Positions 11,562 through 23,866 of a stretch of 64,000 bases of DNA are shown one piece after another. Made by a program: the position numbers and the translations under genes. Each line of letters begins with the position of its first letter. The stretch's first letter is position 1. The stretch comes from Muscardinus avellanarius (lineage: Eukaryota; Chordata; Mammalia; Rodentia; Gliridae). The stretch lies in NCBI GenBank assembly GCA_963383645.1, contig OY726560.1, positions 153,840,988 to 153,904,987 of the forward strand, in the 5' to 3' direction. Below the pieces are notes generated by a model that was given only the letters and a program-made list of their open reading frames with translations, was not told the origin of the DNA and ran no database searches.

Positions 11562-14500
11562 CTGTAATTGAAAACAATTTTAAAAAACTGTTAGAAGTAC
11601 AAAATTTTGGTAACATTTATATCTCTAGATATTCCATGACTCTTGTGCATGAATTAATGAGTAATGTATAATTCCAACATAACTTAAATGAAGATTTCAA
11701 AAGAGAAAATTCAAATGTTTGGATTAGTTTATGTGTATATTCAAATGAATTTGTTTGAAATGATAGTCTTAATTAGGTTCCTGGATGTAACATGAAAAAG
11801 ATATGAAATGCAAGTGCAACAGTCAAGTGAAAAGGTGCATTTATTAATGGTCACTCTTTCCCATAGTTGTTAAAATACATCTGATCAGCGGATGTGGTGG
11901 CTCATGCTTGTAATCCCCGCGCTTGGGATGCTGAGACAGGAGGATCGCGCAGGTTCGAAGCCAGCCTCAGATATTTAGTGAGGCTCTCAGCAACTTAGTG
12001 AGACCCTGTTTCAAAAATAAAATATAAAATAGGGCTGGGAGTATAGCCCGGAGGTAGAAAGCCTCTGGGTTCCAACCCCAGTACCACACACACACACACA
12101 CAAAAAAAAAAGAATAAAAAATTGGGCAAGAGGTGTAGCTCGGAGGTCAAATGGCCCTGGGTTCTATCCCCAGACCTGGGGGGAAAAAAAAAAAAAAAGC
12201 CAGACGTGGTGGCGCACACTTGTAATTCCAGCATTCGGGAGGCTGAGACCTGGAGGACTGTGGTTCGCTGACAGCCTCAGCTACTTAGTGAGGCCCTCTG
12301 CAACTCAGTGAGACCCAGTTTCAAAATAAAGAATAAAAAATAGTCAGGGGATATAGCTCAGAGGTCAAATGCCCCTGGGTTCCATCCCCAGACCCTCCCC
12401 TCAAAAAATACATCAGATCAACAGGAAATGATTTTGTTTATTCTTTCAATAGGAAACAGAATTTTTTTTAGTATTTAGTATGTTTCCTTAATTATACCCC
12501 TTCTCAAGGTTTCGATTTATTTTAAGGTAGCATTTATAATACATCAGGCACACTTTGTAGTAAATGTATTCATAAAAATTACTGAGTTAAACTTTTGTTT
12601 GTACCTTTTTGTTTTTTGCCTTAGAAATGTTGTTCTACAAACCAGTCAATCCTTTATAGTCCATACAAATAATATAAAGTGACACAAATTATAGGATTTT
12701 GAAAGCCAGAATCACATCTAAGATAATTTTTTTGTGTGTGTATGGGTCTGGGGATGGAACCCAGAGGCATTCGACCTCCGAGCTACATCCTTTGCCCTAT
12801 TTTTTATTCTTTATTTTGAAACAGGGTCTCACTAAGTTGTGAAGGGCCTCACTAAGTAGCTGAGGCTGTCCACGATCTGCGATCCTCCAGTCTCAGCCTC
12901 CCAAATGCTGGGATTGCAAGTGTGCGCCACCACGCCCCGCTTAAGATAAATTTTTATCAAGAGTTTTTATTTAATTATGGTGTATCTTAATCCATTTAAT
13001 TGTCCTTAAGTATTTTATATCTCTCCTTCCCTGAAACCTGGCAGATTTTTTCAAAAGAAGGTGGGTTATCCTGTGTTAATATCGTAGATTCTCTATTTTT
13101 AAAATATAATATAGGGTAGTAGTTAAAAGAAAACATTTTTTCTGAGTTGATATCAGTAAGAAGTCAGAAAGCTAAAGGACATTAGTTTTTAGAAATAAGG
13201 ACATATGTGTAGAATCAAAATTCATATAATAATGGTGAATCATTAGATATCATATGCTTATGCTGTACCTGATATGCATAGTATCAACTGATGGAAATAA
13301 ATGTTTCATGCGTGCTTAAAGCCCTTCCTTGATTTGCTAACACTTGTATTTTGAATGTCTAAAAACTGTACATCTTAAGAACAATCAGATTTGAGAAAAG
13401 GCGTTTATAAGCCATGGGGTATTCTTAGGTCATGAACAGCTTTTTTTCTTACCTGAATTTTCACCTGCACTGCGATCCCTTCTCAGACGAATGGGTCCTA
13501 TGATGGAGTCAGTCTTCCACTTGTATGAAGAAATCTCCCTTTTCCTTCTCAAGAGGCAGCCTTGATTGCAGCGGGACTGCTGATCAGCACTGTCACATAT
13601 CAAAATCTTACACTGCAGGTACACAGAGCTCAGACTTCTCAAGAATTTAAAGGCATTAAACTGGAATCTTCCATGGTGTTCAGATAGGGGGTACACCTTA
13701 CAAGTGTCATCTCGACTACATCTGGAACACAATTTATGAACAGGATCAGAAAATTAACAGCAGTTCGGTCTTTTCTATACCACAAAGAGATGATACAAAG
13801 GTTTCTTTGAACTGTTTGTGAATCCAGAAATCTCTCTAGAAAGATAATATCTATGGTTAAGACTAGTTATGTACATATGTAAAATGACCAGTGCCAATCT
13901 CAATGTCATGTATGGGGGAGGGGAAAGACCGAGGAGAGTGCGGGTGGGGGGGCTCGCCAAGTGCTATATACATATATGTACCTATCACTCTGAACTTCAC
14001 TGTAACATGAGACTACAAAGCACCAATAAAAGTATTTTTAAAAAAGTAAAGGATTATAGTGAGCTAAGACTAAGGATCTGATTTCTGGGTTTGATAGAAA
14101 GGTTTCTTCTAGCTCTAAAAGTCCATGTGAACTAATAAGAAAATTGATTTCTATGAATTGGGACTCAGTTGCCTTTTCTTACATGATTGTTATTAAAGTA
14201 GAGATATAGCTGATTTAGTTAAATCCATTAGCTTTTAGGAAGCAAATGAAGGAAACCCTTCATTTCAAAAGAGAACTTTATACCTTTTCTTTTAAGAAAG
14301 CTGCATCAATTTTCCTGATGACATTATGTTCTAAAGATGCAACACATTTAAGTTAATCCAGGTTTCTGTTGAGAATACCAAAATGGCGCCAGGCATGATT
14401 GTGCACGCTTGTAATCCCAGCATTCGAGAGTCAGAGACCGGAGGATCATAGTTCATGGAAAACCTCAGCTAATTACGCGAGGCCCTTCACAACTCAGTGA

Positions 14501-17500
14501 GACCCTGTTTCAAACATAAAGACTAAAAAAATAGGGCTGGGAGTATAGCTTGGAGGTAGAATACCCTTGGGTTCTATCCCCAGTACCACACAAAAGAGAA
14601 CTAAAATAAATAAAAAAATAAAAAAGAAAGCCTTCTTAAAAAAACATAAATTTGTTGTCCATTAAATATTTTATAAGTCAACTTGAAATTCTAGAGGATA
14701 TGGGTTGTATCTACATAAATGTTTTAGCTTAATTATTTGTGGCTAGTACACGGTTACTATATTTTATAAAATGATTAGGAAAAACAATCAAATCCCATGG
14801 AAATTATCTATATACACATACAAACCTAGTACGTCATTCAAATCATCATCACACTTAGGAAGGAATATAATACATCAATTACATCTATACCTACCCACTC
14901 TTGATTAAATCATAGGTCGGTGAAGCAAAGTCGGATGTGGGAGACGCTCTACAGGTATCAAGAAACACCACCAAGTTTGGATCTGAGGCGTGTAGACTGA
15001 CTTGAACAAAAAGGGTTTGGTTCAGATCCACATAATATGGTGACTCAGCTAGGGGGTTTTCAAATGTATTGGACTCAAAAAGAGCCATGCTTGTGTTGTA
15101 TTTGCCCAGCGCATTTTGATTCTGTATTACGTCGTCTTCTGTTATGTACATCAACTCCACCGTGGAATTATACTCCATTTCACACTTCACAACAATCTGG
15201 AGATGTTTCTGACGGGTGATCACAGCGGAAGTCGGGGACGCGATAAAAGTGATTACGTTGGTGTAAGTAATCGAGTGGTCTTCCACCTGCAGAGCACAAT
15301 GGGGTTCAACCTCCTGTGCTAAACACCGTTATCTTTTACAGGTGTGAATGACATGATGGGGACGTACTTTTCTTCAAACAAGATAATAGCTTTCATGTCA
15401 AAAATGCTATAACCCTTGAGTGGAAGTTTTATTGAAGAAATATTCTGGGAAATGAAGAATGAAAGTCTGAGATGAGACACACAGTTTTTATTAGAAAGAC
15501 CTGATGATAGAAATGGACAGAAATTTTTTCAGCCACATTAAATCCATTTTGAATGCAAATTTGCAGTCCTGGAAAGACTGGAAACTCTATCTACAGAATA
15601 CTGCCTTCCACAAGGTGCACTAAGTTAGTGTAGCTACCAGGGTTAGTTTCCCCAAAGCACTCAGACACTCCCTGGGCTGCCTTCTCTAGTCTAATAAAGC
15701 CTAGGTGTTCATTATTTTTGACAAAATTATATGTATTTTTTGTGGAACTGGGGTTCCTGGAAACCCTGCTACCTCTGGGTTATACTCCCAGACCTATTTT
15801 ATATTTTTATTTGGAAACAGGGTCTCTTAAGCCAGCGCGGCTGGCTTCAAACCTGCGCGATCCTCCTGTCTCCGCCTCCCAAGCGCGGGGATTACAAGCG
15901 TGCGCCACCACGCCTGGCTATATGTAATTTTAATACATAAAAATTTTTAAAATGTATAAGTATATTTGTATATATGTGTATATTTACATAACCCTATACA
16001 TGTATGTATATACATGCATACAAGTGTGTGTATATACATATATGTATACACATATATATATATATTGTTTATTTCTGTTCTTAGCCACAGTTCATTCTTT
16101 TCAATTAGGTTGTTGTTTAACCTTCTTTAAGAAGCTCACAGGATGCATTTCGAAGGCCCTACTAGTTGATAACCTTGTAGATCGTATATGGGAGTCCTAG
16201 AACATGTAGAACAAATCAGACTTGAGGTCCTTCATGCTTAAAACAAGGATGTTTTTACCTTCCACCTTTACAAGGGAAGAAATACAATCTTAAAAACCCA
16301 GTTCAATTTTTTACTAACTGTGAAATGTAAATATTTTTCCACATAAGCATTCCCAGTGGGCTATTAAACCCACGGCACATAGCTGTTCAAACCCTCCCTG
16401 GTGGGCCTTCAGAGTTCTTTGCCTTCTGGGAAAGATGCCAGCCTCCCATGACCCTGAAAACACATGCAGCAATGTTGCGTTTGTGTGTGAATGCGTGCAT
16501 GCTCTTATATGTCCACCCACGCTGGTCACACGTTCAGCCACGAATGCTGGCAGTGGTCTGTGAAAGTGGTCGGCAAGCTCATGCACGACCAGCGTATGTT
16601 TGGCACTGGACAGAGCCCAGCTGTCAGAGTCTCACTTTACCCTTTTCACTGTACCACACTGATCCAGAGGGATGGCGAACTCCACAACATTCGATACTTT
16701 GGGTTTGCAGGTTGGGTCATTTAGTTGTAAGTTATTCTCATTATAGCCAAAAGACTCCAGGTAGGATTTGCTTATGATAACTCTCATCATGTCTGAAGCA
16801 CAAGTCAAAGATGCTGTCAGGAAAGAAAAAAAAGGAGGGGAGATCGTGATGTTTGTGCCAACTGGGATTCGCATCGTGAAGATTTCCACGCAGATGAATG
16901 TATAAAAAGCCCAAAACTATGCTGCCCTAAATGGTAGCCAGAAGCCCAAAATGCAAAGCAGGTGATGCACTTTTACAATGTTCATGGTCACCTTGCTTAA
17001 GGCTAGAATCTGTAAATCTAATATTTTTAAGTTGTATTTGGAGATAGCATTTGAGGAGCCAGTTAATATTTTCTACAAAATTCTTTTTCAGTTCAATAAA
17101 ATCATTCATTTCCTCTTGTTTTAGCAGTGCCCAGAACGGATGCTCAATCCTCGGGTTATGACCATGTTCCCAAGTACATGTGACAGTTTCCACCCAGGAA
17201 GAGCCACAGGGAGGCTAGGAAGGAAGGAGCAGTTTCTATGTCCACAGTGCTCAGACAGCTTAGCATAATCAAGGAACATAAAATGTGACTTACTAGTGTT
17301 GACGTTTTCTGCATAGATTGAAGTGTAGGAAGCAGAAAAGCCCCGGTAAGAATTGGCATAATCTGTAGATAACACGACAGTCAAGGAGTCTGAGGAAGAT
17401 TCAAAGGTGGGCTTCTCGAGGCCACACACTTGTGCCATCAGGCCAGATTTGGTGGAGGGGCCATCATAGACAGCAATAAAGTCAAATCTGCACTGGTCGT

Positions 17501-20500
17501 CTACTTCTAGGCTAAAAAGGAGGGCCTCTGGTGAGAAGCTTTTCAAACCAACTTTGTTTCATTTCCTATCATCCCATTCTTAAGTTACTCTACATTTTTC
17601 CTTACAATGGCATCCCGGCTTTAAGATGACAAATCTGGGGCTTTTGTTAGTCCCTGACGGGACCCCAGAATCCTCAAAAGGAAGAGCCAACTGAGTCCAG
17701 TGCAATGGTACTGCTAAGTGTTTTCCTTTCTACCTCAATGCTTTGATGTGGGGGTGCATGTGACGATTCCTCTTCCCCCAGGCCCTTCAGTAGCCGCGTG
17801 GTTCACTGCATCTGCTCCGGTGGAAGTGGACAGAGGTACTTACAAAATGTCTTTGAACTTTAAGTTTATCTTGTAACCTTTCTCCACTTGAATGTGCCAC
17901 ACACAGTAAGCCAGCTCGGGATGTGGCTTTGGGTAATTGGGGCTGGTAAAGGATCCTTCTAGAGCGTCCAGGTAACCGCCACAACCTGGAATAGCTGAAA
18001 GGAATGTGAAGGTTTCTGAGAATGTAAATCAGAATAAAGACATCTTGGAATTTCTGTGCTGGGCGTGAAGGCTAATGTCTCCCCAAGCCAGGCGTGGTGG
18101 CACACACTTGTAATCCCAGCATCTGGGCGGCTGAGACAGGAGGATTGTGCAAGTTCAAAGCCAGCCTCAGCTACTTAGGCCCTCTGCAACTCAGTGAGGC
18201 CCTGTTTCAAAATAAAGAATAGAAAGCCGGGCGTGGTGGCGCATGCTTGTAATCCCCACGCTTGGGAGGCAGAGACAGGGGGATCGCGCAGGTTCAAAGC
18301 CAGCCTTGCTGGCTTAAGAGACCCTGTTTCCAAATTAAAAAAAAATATATAAAATAGGTTTGGGAGTGTAGCCCAGAGGTAGAAGGGTTCCATCCCCAGT
18401 ACCACCAAAAAAAAGTAAATAAAATAAAATAAAAATAAAAAATAAAGAGGGGCATATCTTATTGGTAGAAAACCTCTGAGTTCAATCCCCAGTACCACAA
18501 AAAGAGAAAGCAAGAAAGTGAGGAAGGAAAAAAGAAAAGAAAGAAGGAAGAAACGAAAGGAGGAAGAAAAACCAGTGGTCTAAGCAGAAGAATGTCAAGA
18601 TCAGTTCTGGGCCTTCGAAAGGAAACCAGAGTGGGTCTTTCCCTTGCAAGGCCGGGGATGTAGCTCAGTGGTAGAGCACTTTCCCAGCATGTGTGAGACC
18701 TTGCGTTTTATCCTTAGTGCTGCAAAGAAAAGAAATTAGTGGTCCGCATGAATCTAATTCCTCATGGCAGTATGCTTTGGATAAAAAAAATAAATTGAGG
18801 TGCTGTGAATGTAAAGGTATATAACATCTGTCTAAAAATTAGGTTGGCTTTCCTCAACCTCTGTTCCCCAGTCTTGTCAGAAACATCCAGGGATTTGATA
18901 AACATGAGGTTTCCACAGCCGCATCCCATATCTACTGAATCAGACCAGAGGGAGGCACAGTCCCTCAACAGGATTTGCAAAAGGTCTCAGGGTGGTGGTG
19001 GTGGTGGTGGTGGTGGTGGTTACGATTATTTTGGGCACTAGGGATTGACCCTGAGGCATTCTACCTCTGAGATACACCTCCAGCCCTCTTTATCACTTTT
19101 TTCTTTTAATTTTGAGACAAGATCTCACCAAGTTGCATAAGATCTTGCTAAGTGCTGCAAACCTGCGATCCTCATGTGTCCACCTCCCAAGTACCGGGGT
19201 TACAGGCATACACCACCACACCTGGCTTCAGGGTTATTACTACACAGGCTGAAAGTGGAGTCTCTGCTTCGTGCTCTAACACAGCACCCCTCAGCCTGTG
19301 GCTATCAGATCAGCCCCAGCCCTCTGCCAACCTGGGAGCTGGTTAGAAGGAAAGCTTCGCAGCCTCCCCCTGAACCAACAAATCAGAATCTCAGAGGCGG
19401 GGAGCAAGTCTGTATTTTAACAAGCTCTCGGGGTGATTCTGAGTGTGCTTGAGTTAGAGAACTGCTGCTCTCCCCAACAGAGAAATCTCTGAAACTCAAC
19501 ATCACAACAACCCAGGCAGGAGCGGGTGTCACCTGTGCTTGTGGGAGGGACGGGAAAAGACGTATAAATGAAGGCTTACCAGTGCCAGGAGGGAAGAAGT
19601 AGTAGAAGATAAAGACAGATCTTCGCACTCTTGCAGAGTTAGTGAGTATTTGAAACGTCAGACTATTGGAGGATGACTCGAAGACGGGAACAAAGTCATT
19701 TTTACTGCAGATCTCCCCTAGCAGAGGCCCGCTGGTGGAGCTTCCATCAAAGACTTGAACGTTTTCACTCTCACAGCTTCCATCTGGATCCAGCCTGTGG
19801 ACAGAACACACCTGTGGCTGGAGGAGAGTCACGAAGCAAAGCCAATCGCTCTAAACACTCTAAGACCAATCACCATCCCCACCATCTGCAAAATCAAACC
19901 ACACACGATCAGCCTTAAGGGCTCAGGAAGGTGAACTGATCTATCTACATCTTATATCACCTATGTAAATATGGAGCCAGAAGGCAGGACTTTCCCTGTC
20001 CCCATCACCCCCGCTTCCCATGCCCATGTATTTGGAGTAGAACCTTCTTCCTTAGAACTGATTCCCACTGACATATTCTATCCAAAGGTTGAGAAGCACA
20101 TCTTTTTCCATAGCCACCTCTCAAGTAAAGTGAATCTTAGCATCTCCCTAGCTACCCCTTCTCTCTCTCTACATCACCACTTTCTCGTTTATAGGTATAC
20201 TCCCATGTTCTGCTTTGGACAGGGCAGCTCAGGGTTTCAGTTATCTGAAAGGATAGGATCTCCCCAAATGCCCACAGGAAGCAACTGTCCAAGAGAACAA
20301 AAAGAAAATACTACAAAGGTAGCGAAATCTAAGTTCTTCTTCCACACTAGTCACTTACAGTCTGGTTAATTTTGGAAAAGTGATTTACATTTTCTTGACC
20401 TTGGTTTTCTCTTCTGGAAAATAGGGCTGTCACAGCATACTTGTTACTCTTTCCTGAGGTTTAAAGCATCCTGACTAGGAAGCATCTTCTACCAGCCTGG

Positions 20501-22384
20501 CATGCAGAAAGTATCTAGAGAATGTTAAGTGTTTCTTCCCCTTTCCCTCTCTCTTCCCACGCCTATGTTCTCTTTCTCTTTACAAATCAAGAATAATGTC
20601 TATGTTTCTTAGTTGTTCTCCTATTCTAGGATGTGCAAAAGTCCACTTTTTCATTTTCTTAAAACAAAACTCCATCTTCAGTGGCATAGGGCCATGGTTC
20701 TCAGCGCTGTGCCCAGACCAGCAACATCAGCATCACTTGGGATTTGTTTCCTATGGGAATTGTCAACTCCATCCACCCTACCTTAGAGACCCTGGAAGTG
20801 GAGTCAGCAGGTGTGCTTCAGGGAACCCTCCAGGTGCTTTTGATGGCTCCAGAGTGAAAACCTCTAAGAGAGGGTAAGAGTAGGGACTCTGGATGTGGGG
20901 TTCTGGGGTTCCCAGTGACCACCAGACATCACCATCATCACCATCATCTTCATCATGGGAATCACTATCACCTCTAGCAGCAGCTAAATTCCTTCCAGGG
21001 AAAACCTCCCACAACTCTATTCCCAGTGTTGCCAGAGGTCAAGCACCCTGGCTGGGAAACTGGAGCTGCTACTTACTCGATGTGGGAAAAGATGATTCTG
21101 ATGTTCTTGTCTTCTGGTCTTTCTATCGTCCAGGTGCAGTTCTCGTTGGCATTGAGTTGCACGATCAGGGCTTTGTGGTTCTCTGCCAGGTTGGCCCCGC
21201 CCAGACTGGCAGTGCAGAGCGATCTCCCTGGAGAGACCACAGTGGGTGCTCAGGAAGTCACTGGGAATCTACCTCCCACACATAATATCCGTACAGGCAT
21301 GCAGCCACTAACTGTAAATGGCATTTCACTCACTCCAACTAAACTACAAGCAACTGATTTCTCCTTGGAGAGCTTGGGGAGAAAAGATGATTCACCTACA
21401 TATGGTCCGTAAGGGAGAATGTGTTAGGGCCTGAAGAAAGGTAGTTTAAAAGGAAGCCTTATATCTGGGATGTGTAAAGAATTATAACTAAATAGTTAAA
21501 AGACAAAAAACAATTAAACATGGACCAGAAGAAACACTTCCAAAGAAGATCCCAAACTCCATTTATACAGCAACAAAGTTTTCATTTTCTTTTTCATCTC
21601 TTATTGATAAGTGGAAATGTCCTTATAATAATAGTCTTTTGTTTACTCTTACATAACAATATCTATTAATATTATGTTCATTAGGGGAAGAAATTGGACA
21701 GCAAAGACCATCGAAGATGCAAAGCATGATCATCTCACAGTCATGATCATCCGCCCAGAACCAATCAGCATCCAGACTTTGCTGGGGATACTTCCCCGCT
21801 TCCCTTTCTGCTTCCAGATTTTGTTAATGCTTAAACATATATATTTTTTAATCACAAATACTGTCATATGGTACAAATTCCAAATAGTTTGTTTTCAGTG
21901 TAGATCCTGGGCACTTTCTTATTGACTAGTGTCATTTCTAAAAACATGCACATCCGTGTTCCTTTGTATGAATTTGCTGTAACAAAATTCCAGAAATTTA
22001 TGTATGTTGTTTTTAAGTTATATAAATATTCATAGACTTGTATTTTTATAATAATTTCATAAAGACAAAGTCTTGGTGGCAATATTGCCTTGTGAAGTTC
22101 TCTGTGCTTTGTATATTTCGATGTACATTGACATATGGGCCTGAATAAAATACTCACTTTACAAAATTCCCAGAGAGCACTAGAGTAAATTTTTCTCTGT
22201 ATGGGGCCAACAGCAGATATAAAACCTTTCAAAGATTTTGGAAGCAACCTATTGAAAAGAGGTCTTCCCTGTTCGGATTAAGAAACCCTATTCATTTCTT
22301 ACCTTCAGCCTCAGTCGAGTTCAACTCTGCCCCACACGAGGCCATTAAAAGGAACCCAAGTGCAAGTCTTCCGAGGACCTCCAT
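11395..22384 (-). CDS. CUZD1: CUZD1: CUB and zona pellucida-like domain protein, 9 coding exons, intact
   Basis: Nine exons with AG/GT borders join without a frame break to 1818 bases (605 residues plus stop), close to the human length of about 607. Exons in transcript order: 22384-22303, 21227-21077, 19794-19580, 17994-17844, 17511-17294, 16813-16641, 15286-14895, 13721-13453, 11561-11395. Layout: signal peptide about 1-23; CUB 1 about 30-149; CUB 2 about 152-265; ZP domain about 276-515; a furin-like RRKR at 519-522 and a second basic RLRR at 539-542; a transmembrane helix about 567-587; an 18-residue cytoplasmic tail. Known from the family: it is found in pancreatic zymogen-granule membrane and in uterine and ovarian epithelium, and is an autoantigen in some Crohn's patients. 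CUB and ZP domains suggest extracellular binding and polymerisation, with release by cleavage before the membrane anchor. FAM24B lies 1.2 kb upstream on the same strand. Confidence 0.96.
11886..12412 (+). repeat. SINE cluster in CUZD1 intron 8
   Basis: Complete dimer 11886-12110, an extra ID-like right half 12119-12198, and a second dimer 12198-12412 in tandem. Confidence 0.8.
12731..12942 (-). repeat. Dimeric SINE
   Basis: Flanked by aagataa-type duplication; CUZD1 intron 8. Confidence 0.8.
13453..13721 (-). CDS. CUZD1: CUZD1 coding exon 8 (ZP C-terminus, cleavage site)
   Basis: Acceptor ttccag, donor gtaaga. Holds the last ZP cysteines, then RRKR and RLRR, the likely proprotein-convertase sites (inferred from sequence). 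Confidence 0.95.
13840..14055 (+). mobile_element. L1-like 3' end fragment in CUZD1 intron 7
   Basis: A G-rich tract (13910-13952) is followed by tacctatcactctgaac and caccaataaaag, the same layout as the 3' end of the half-L1-like elements but more diverged. Confidence 0.4.
14386..14600 (+). repeat. Dimeric SINE
   Basis: CUZD1 intron 7; left half starts gcgccaggcatgatt, right half ends tccccagtaccac. Confidence 0.8.
14895..15286 (-). CDS. CUZD1: CUZD1 coding exon 7 (ZP domain core)
   Basis: Largest coding exon (392 bases). Acceptor ctgcag, donor gtaggt. Encodes the ZP core with the V-K-C-E-M motif, several N-x-S/T glycosylation sites and a D-T-C-R-A-S-P segment. Confidence 0.95.
15733..15921 (-). 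repeat. Dimeric SINE
   Basis: CUZD1 intron 6; flanks atatgtattttt and atatgtaatttt form an imperfect duplication. Confidence 0.85.
15950..16070. repeat. TA/CA-rich simple sequence in CUZD1 intron 6
   Basis: Irregular tatatac/tgtata run after a minus-strand SINE. Confidence 0.7.
16641..16813 (-). CDS. CUZD1: CUZD1 coding exon 6 (ZP domain start)
   Basis: Acceptor gacag, donor gtaaag. Starts the ZP module (C-A-S-D-M-M-R-V-I-I-S-K) and ends exactly on a codon boundary at residue 330. Confidence 0.94.
16814..17293 (-). other. CUZD1 intron 5
   Basis: 480 bases of unique-looking intron; nothing recognised in it. Confidence 0.5.
17294..17511 (-). CDS. CUZD1: CUZD1 coding exon 5 (CUB 2, second half)
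   Basis: Acceptor tttttag, donor gtaagt. Carries the Y-D-G-P motif and the F-E-S-S-S ... S-T-D-Y strand ends that close CUB 2. Confidence 0.95.
17844..17994 (-). CDS. CUZD1: CUZD1 coding exon 4 (CUB 2, first half)
   Basis: Acceptor tttcag, donor gtaagt. Starts CUB 2 with C-G-G-Y-L and the S-P-N-Y-P motif seen at the start of many CUB domains. Confidence 0.95.
18089..18500 (+). repeat. Nested pair of dimeric SINEs
   Basis: Host left half 18089-18223, inserted SINE 18224-18410, host right half about 18448-18500; the insertion is in the linker. CUZD1 intron 3. Confidence 0.8.
18650..18735 (+). repeat. ID element (single, tRNA-Ala-like)
   Basis: gggatgtagctcagtggtag carries the A box of the tRNA-derived promoter; A/G-rich tail. 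Not a tRNA gene. Confidence 0.8.
18990..19020 (+). repeat. (GGT)n repeat in CUZD1 intron 3
   Basis: About ten GGT units; it abuts a minus-strand SINE. Confidence 0.85.
19021..19230 (-). repeat. Dimeric SINE
   Basis: CUZD1 intron 3, diverged copy following the GGT repeat. Confidence 0.75.
19580..19794 (-). CDS. CUZD1: CUZD1 coding exon 3 (CUB 1, second half)
   Basis: Acceptor cacag, donor gtaagc. Encodes the LDPDGSCESE stretch, a CUB-type F-D-G-S turn and the FESSSN-S-L-TF strand; ends at codon 149 in phase 1. Confidence 0.95.
19795..21076 (-). other. CUZD1 intron 2
   Basis: About 1.3 kb without a recognisable SINE or L1. It contains a short (ATC)n-like stretch near 20925-20957. No coding signal was found. 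Confidence 0.55.
21077..21227 (-). CDS. CUZD1: CUZD1 coding exon 2 (CUB 1, first half)
   Basis: Acceptor ctccag, donor gtaagt. Encodes the first half of CUB 1, including the N-C-T-W motif typical of CUB domains, in frame with exon 1. Confidence 0.95.
21228..22302 (-). other. CUZD1 intron 1
   Basis: About 1.1 kb of AT-rich unique-looking DNA. I see no recognisable interspersed repeat or extra exon. Confidence 0.6.
22303..22384 (-). CDS. CUZD1: CUZD1 coding exon 1 (start and signal peptide)
   Basis: Codons 1-27 plus one base. The ATG at 22384 opens a hydrophobic leader beginning MEVLGRLALGFLLMASCGAE. The donor is gtaag. The start is supported by the leader and by a TATA box just upstream. Confidence 0.95.
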
Positions 22385-22421
22385 CTTTGAAAGAGGCTGG
22401 ACAACCTCAGGGGCTGGCGGG

Positions 22422-22429
22422 CTTTTATA
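22422..22429 (-). promoter_or_regulatory. TATA box of CUZD1
   Basis: The minus strand reads TATAAAAG, with its first base 45 bases from the CUZD1 ATG. With the usual spacing of about 30 bases to the start site, the 5' UTR would be only about 15 bases. A strong TATA promoter fits a gene of specialised secretory tissue. Confidence 0.6.
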
Positions 22430-23400
22430 CTCCTCTGAGTTTCATAACACCTGATTTCATAAGCTTCCTGGCCACCTCTAGGGCAACGTGTCAGTTTTCT
22501 GGTGCAGGGGGTATTGGAGGTGAGAACACTGCAGCTGAGGAGCTGCACTGATGCCAGCATCTGTTCCCCAGCTCAGTCCTGGAAGGGCTGCAGCCAAGGT
22601 CCCCACCCCCCACCCCCAGCTTTTTGTGGCTTCTGAGCAGCTGGCAGGCCAGGCCCTGAGTAATTCCTCAGGGAACTGACCCAGCAGGAGCCTTGACCTG
22701 GTCCGCAGATCCTGCAGAGGGTGGCACCAGCAACACCTTGGGTCTGCTGCTCTCCTCCAGGGCTGGAAGCTTTCTGGCATCCAGAGCTCAGTGGGTCGGG
22801 GGATGGTGTGGAGCCTGGTAAACTCTGAGCCCAGCTGGGCCACTTAGATGCCTACTGCGGGGACTGGGGCTGAGGGGAGTGAGGGGGGAGCCCCAGAGGC
22901 AAAGGCAGTGCAGGGCAGGCTCCCTGCAGGGTTTCTAAGTGGCCACCTCTGTGAGGATGAGGCAGGTGGGTGACGAGGGAAAGGAATCCTGGCATCTTCC
23001 CTCTCGCCACTCATTCATCCACTTATTCGTTCATTCAGTAAATATTAATTGCTCACTGTCCCAGGGCCGGAGAGGCCAAACGGAACCGGAGAGACACAGC
23101 GTCTGCCCTCGTGCAGCTTGTGCTCTAAACAGAGAAGCAGACAATGGACACATGCCCGGTCACGTTTGGCTACGGAGCCAAGTTTAGCTGGGGCTGAAAC
23201 TGGAAATGCCTTCAGACAATGTACTTTCCTTTGGGGGTTAGAAAAGTGTTGGCCATTTTGTTTCCTAGTTTATCTTTTCCTCTTCTAATTACCCTACAAT
23301 ATTACAAGGCTGTTTCCTCAAGCCTTACAGTGAGCAATACATATATTTTTAAAAGGGGGTACGTATAACGAATAAAAGTACTGAAGGAAGTGAGGGTTAT
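22430..23400. other. CUZD1 to FAM24B spacer
   Basis: GC-rich near 22550-22930, then AT-rich. No exon or repeat recognised. It would be spanned by any FAM24B-CUZD1 read-through transcript. Confidence 0.5.
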
Positions 23401-23415
23401 TTTGAATATTGCACA

Positions 23416-23421
23416 TTTATT
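23416..23421 (-). promoter_or_regulatory. Poly(A) signal of FAM24B-like gene
   Basis: AATAAA on the minus strand, about 130 bases after the stop codon. Confidence 0.5.
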
Positions 23422-23552
23422 CAAAAGTATATAAAATAGCATTTCACAGCATATAATATCATGTAAACACTATAGAACTTGAATAATAAAAACATTCTAC
23501 TAAGAAAAAATGTTGCACAAGAAGATTTTTATGCCCACCATTCATTCCCACG

Positions 23553-23742
23553 TCAGAGTCCCTCATTTATGCCACAAAGGCAGGGTGGCAGGGTGTCAAA
23601 ACCTGCATACATGCTGCACTCATCACAGCACGGGAGGGCGCGGCAGGACTCGGTGGTGACCTCTTTGGCCGGGATGACCGTCTGGCTGACCTTGGCTGGA
23701 TTAACACATTTTGTAGCCTCACTTTCGGATTCCTTTGCAGCT
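23553..23742 (-). CDS. FAM24B: FAM24B-like coding exon 2 (cysteine-rich end)
   Basis: Acceptor ttctaaag. Starts with A-A-K-E-S-E-S-E and ends at the tga at 23555-23553. Confidence 0.88.
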
Positions 23743-23814
23743 CTTTAGAAAAGAAACACACAAAGCCTGGACTTAGAATTTTTCTTCTCAGTACATTTCC
23801 TAATATTGTCAAGG

Positions 23815-23866
<52 letters not shown>

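Noticed and set aside
18650..18735. tRNA gene
   Set aside because: It has tRNA-like promoter boxes but an A/G-rich tail and no sound cloverleaf; it is an ID SINE.
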